Source: JBFLYE01 sp040756715 [NCBI: bacterium] (GTDB lineage: Bacteria; UBA9089; UBA9088). Taken from it: a stretch of DNA of 15,743 nucleotides. A program made the translations under genes and the position numbers. The stretch spans positions 1-15,743 of the forward strand of contig JBFLYE010000070.1 in the NCBI GenBank assembly GCA_040756715.1, given 5' to 3'. Below are positions 14,407 through 15,743 of the stretch, one piece after another. Every line of letters begins with the position of its first letter. Position 1 is the stretch's first letter. The notes under the pieces were generated by a model. The model ran no database searches. It saw only the letters and a list, made by a program, of their open reading frames with translations, and had not been told where the DNA came from.

Positions 14407-14434
14407 CTACTTCCTACTTCCCATTTCTTACTTC
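14407..14434. repeat. Heptamer tandem repeat (CTACTTC type) at the cas6b 3' end
   Basis: Four contiguous 7-bp units (CTACTTC twice, CCATTTC, TTACTTC) fill 14407-14434. They cover the cas6b stop codon and the short gap before the next gene. Read on the minus strand they give a GGAAGTAG-like purine run directly before the Shine-Dalgarno of that gene. Confidence 0.7.
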
Positions 14435-15090
14435 CTCTTTTTCACTGTCCCAAACCCACGGGATACAGATTTACCAATCCCCCAGTAATCAGGTATTTCA
14501 AAGTTGACTGAGAAATCTCCCAAAAACCCAAGCATCGGCGTGCCTTTGAGTGAAGTAGAGACCTCTTTAATCTCATCAATCCTTGCAATAATTGGCTCTG
14601 GCACTGTATAGCCAAGGCTCTTTGAGATAGAGATGATATTGCCAATAAGGATACTTGATAGCAGTTCCTTCTTCTTTGTCCAGCTTCCCAGCCGCTGATA
14701 TCTACCATAGTTTTTCTCATTCAACGCCAGCCAGGGGGTGAGGAAGGAGTAGGATGTGCTGCTGTTAGCGATTCCAAAATAGTCTGTTTTGAGTACAATA
14801 CTTTTTTCTTTTATTTGATATTCAAAACGACCAATCTTTAAATAATCAATATCTTCATAGATCCCTTGTAGGATATCAGCCCCCTGGTTAATTCCAAGAA
14901 CAAAAGGTCTGCCATTGAATATTTTGTATTGTATTAGCGGTGCTTTATAAAGGAGTTGGCGGTCAGTTAAATGTTGGTGAATAAGCGTATATTCTTTGAA
15001 TTTATCAGCAAAGAATCCCCTCAGCTTATCCGCAGTTCCTTTTACAGCTTCATCACATGTAAAATGAAAAATCAAGGTTTTAACCTTCAT
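14428..15090 (-). CDS. cas6: CRISPR-associated endoribonuclease Cas6 (Cas6b type)
   Basis: Cas6 cuts the repeat in the CRISPR transcript to make crRNAs carrying the 8-nt 5' tag. The 220-residue sequence fits the Cas6b subgroup. The N-terminal half has MKVKTLIFHF, then RGFFADKF and IHQHLTDRQLLYKAPLIQYK (37-56), with H37/H40 as candidate catalytic histidines. The middle has LTPWLALNEKNYGRYQRLGS (117-136) and the LIGNIISISKSLGY helix (148-161). The C-terminal glycine-rich RAMP loop is PDYWGIGKSVSRGFGTVKK (200-218). Length is normal. Its ATG overlaps the stop of the upstream ORF in an ATGA arrangement, implying translational coupling. The nearby array repeat ends in ATTGAAAC, consistent with Cas6 processing. 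Confidence 0.85.
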   Translation of the reverse strand: MKVKTLIFHFTCDEAVKGTADKLRGFFADKFKEYTLIHQHLTDRQLLYKAPLIQYKIFNGRPFVLGINQGADILQGIYEDIDYLKIGRFEYQIKEKSIVLKTDYFGIANSSTSYSFLTPWLALNEKNYGRYQRLGSWTKKKELLSSILIGNIISISKSLGYTVPEPIIARIDEIKEVSTSLKGTPMLGFLGDFSVNFEIPDYWGIGKSVSRGFGTVKKRK

Positions 15091-15635
15091 CTCTTAGACA
15101 AAACATCTCCTATTCCTTCTATCACAAACACTTTTTCCTCGGATACTTTGACGGTAAGTGATGATGGTTTTAATATCTTTTGCTCTTCTCTTAGCGGAAC
15201 CATATAACTTACCAATGGAAAATTCCTATCCCTCTTTTTACATCTTTCATGCATTAAGTAAACCTGTCCATTTCCTTCTTCTATTTTTGTATCTTTAGTA
15301 AATGGAACAGGATACTCTGTTTGGATGATCTTGTTTTTTCTATCATCAGCTATATCTTTTATCATAATTTTGCTATCCAAAGAAATGGGAGATTCACTAT
15401 CACCACAGGTTAGAGGCGATATTTTAACTGTTTCTGCAATATCATTTATCAGCCTATCGTTATTAAATATTGCCACTACCTGCAATTTCTTAGAGTAGGC
15501 AAACTGTCTTCCTAAGGCATTGGTAAATTTTCCACCTAAAGTATCTTCCCATTTAACGATGGCAGAAGTAGTATAGCTTTTGATAACACAGGGGCTTAAA
15601 AGTCTTGAGCCCGCCCATATTATAGTATCTTCCAT
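15087..15635 (-). CDS. Unidentified ORF coupled to cas6b, with a start duplicated from cas1
   Basis: I do not recognise this 182-residue product. It begins MEDTI, identical in DNA to the first five codons of cas1, because the 123-bp direct repeat ends exactly there; from residue 6 (IWAGSRLLSPCVIKSY) the two differ completely. The rest is a mixed beta-rich soluble sequence with no signal peptide, transmembrane segment, glycine-rich RAMP loop or nuclease motif that I can see. It contains KWEDTLGGKFTNALGRQFAYSKK (29-51) and a positively charged MHERCKKRDRNFP stretch. It overlaps cas6b by 4 bp, so it is probably a cas-operon gene, or the remaining part of one whose own N-terminus was replaced during rearrangement. 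An assembly chimera is also possible. Confidence 0.55.
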   Translation of the reverse strand: MEDTIIWAGSRLLSPCVIKSYTTSAIVKWEDTLGGKFTNALGRQFAYSKKLQVVAIFNNDRLINDIAETVKISPLTCGDSESPISLDSKIMIKDIADDRKNKIIQTEYPVPFTKDTKIEEGNGQVYLMHERCKKRDRNFPLVSYMVPLREEQKILKPSSLTVKVSEEKVFVIEGIGDVLSKR

Positions 15636-15743
15636 TACTTAGTGCAAAAATAGTATTTAAGAAATTTTGAATTCTAAATTTTGAATTTTGAATTGAAAAA
15701 GGTTAAGTTTTATAAAATTTTGAATTCTAAATTTTGAATTTTG
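15621..15743. repeat. Perfect 123-bp direct repeat, copy 2, ending at the window edge
   Basis: This is identical to 13683-13805. It includes the start and promoter-like sequence of the ORF at 15087-15635 and continues into the AATTTTG heptamers up to the last base. It may extend beyond the window, and the edge may be a contig end caused by this repeat. Confidence 0.95.

Overview
This is an AT-rich bacterial window, probably from an uncultivated diderm lineage. An MsbA-like exporter next to a DUF374/LpxJ-type acyltransferase points to an outer membrane. A large secreted protein combines fibronectin III, cohesin-like and dockerin modules with a C-terminal T9SS-like sorting domain, as seen in Fibrobacteres/Bacteroidetes-like and several candidate phyla. 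MurG, NusA and a PilT-type ATPase are ordinary bacterial genes. I cannot assign a phylum from the sequence alone.

Layout, left to right. Positions 1-557: start of a UbiE/MenG-type methyltransferase (minus strand, cut by the window edge). 558-4559: the 1333-residue secreted multidomain protein (minus). 4560-4712: a spacer with divergent sigma-28-like promoter boxes and a stem-loop. 4713-5771: nusA (minus), divergent from a MOSC-domain gene (5850-6287, plus), followed by murG (plus). murG converges on, and overlaps by 12 bp, a minus-strand cluster read in the order coiled-coil protein, MsbA-like ABC exporter, DUF374 acyltransferase, hisC. Next come an AT-rich repeat element, a PilT-like ATPase (minus), and a decayed CRISPR-cas region from 12470 to the right edge. 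That region holds a two-repeat array, cas4, a truncated cas1, a second AT-rich element, a conserved protein of unknown function, cas6b and an unidentified ORF.

Three cross-cutting signals stand out. (1) Several lead genes have a recognisable -10 box only 6-8 nt before the start codon (nusA, MOSC, hisC, pilT), which implies leaderless mRNAs; internal or leadered genes such as the coiled-coil gene and the 141-residue protein have clear Shine-Dalgarno sequences. (2) The window is sprinkled with short degenerate tandem repeats of 7-bp period (one of 8 bp). They sit inside genes at tolerant places (a linker, a MurG loop, even a signal peptide) and between genes. Two larger intergenic copies share an inverted-arm architecture and the same CTAAACACATACA tail, so they look like members of one dispersed element family. 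(3) A perfect 123-bp direct repeat covers the promoter and first five codons of both cas1 and the ORF at the right edge, and its second copy runs to the last base of the window. This suggests recombination, or an assembly break at a repeat.

The CRISPR locus looks like a relic or a rearranged locus: Cas4 and Cas6b appear intact, Cas1 is reduced to its N-terminal domain, no Cas2 or effector is visible, and only one spacer remains.
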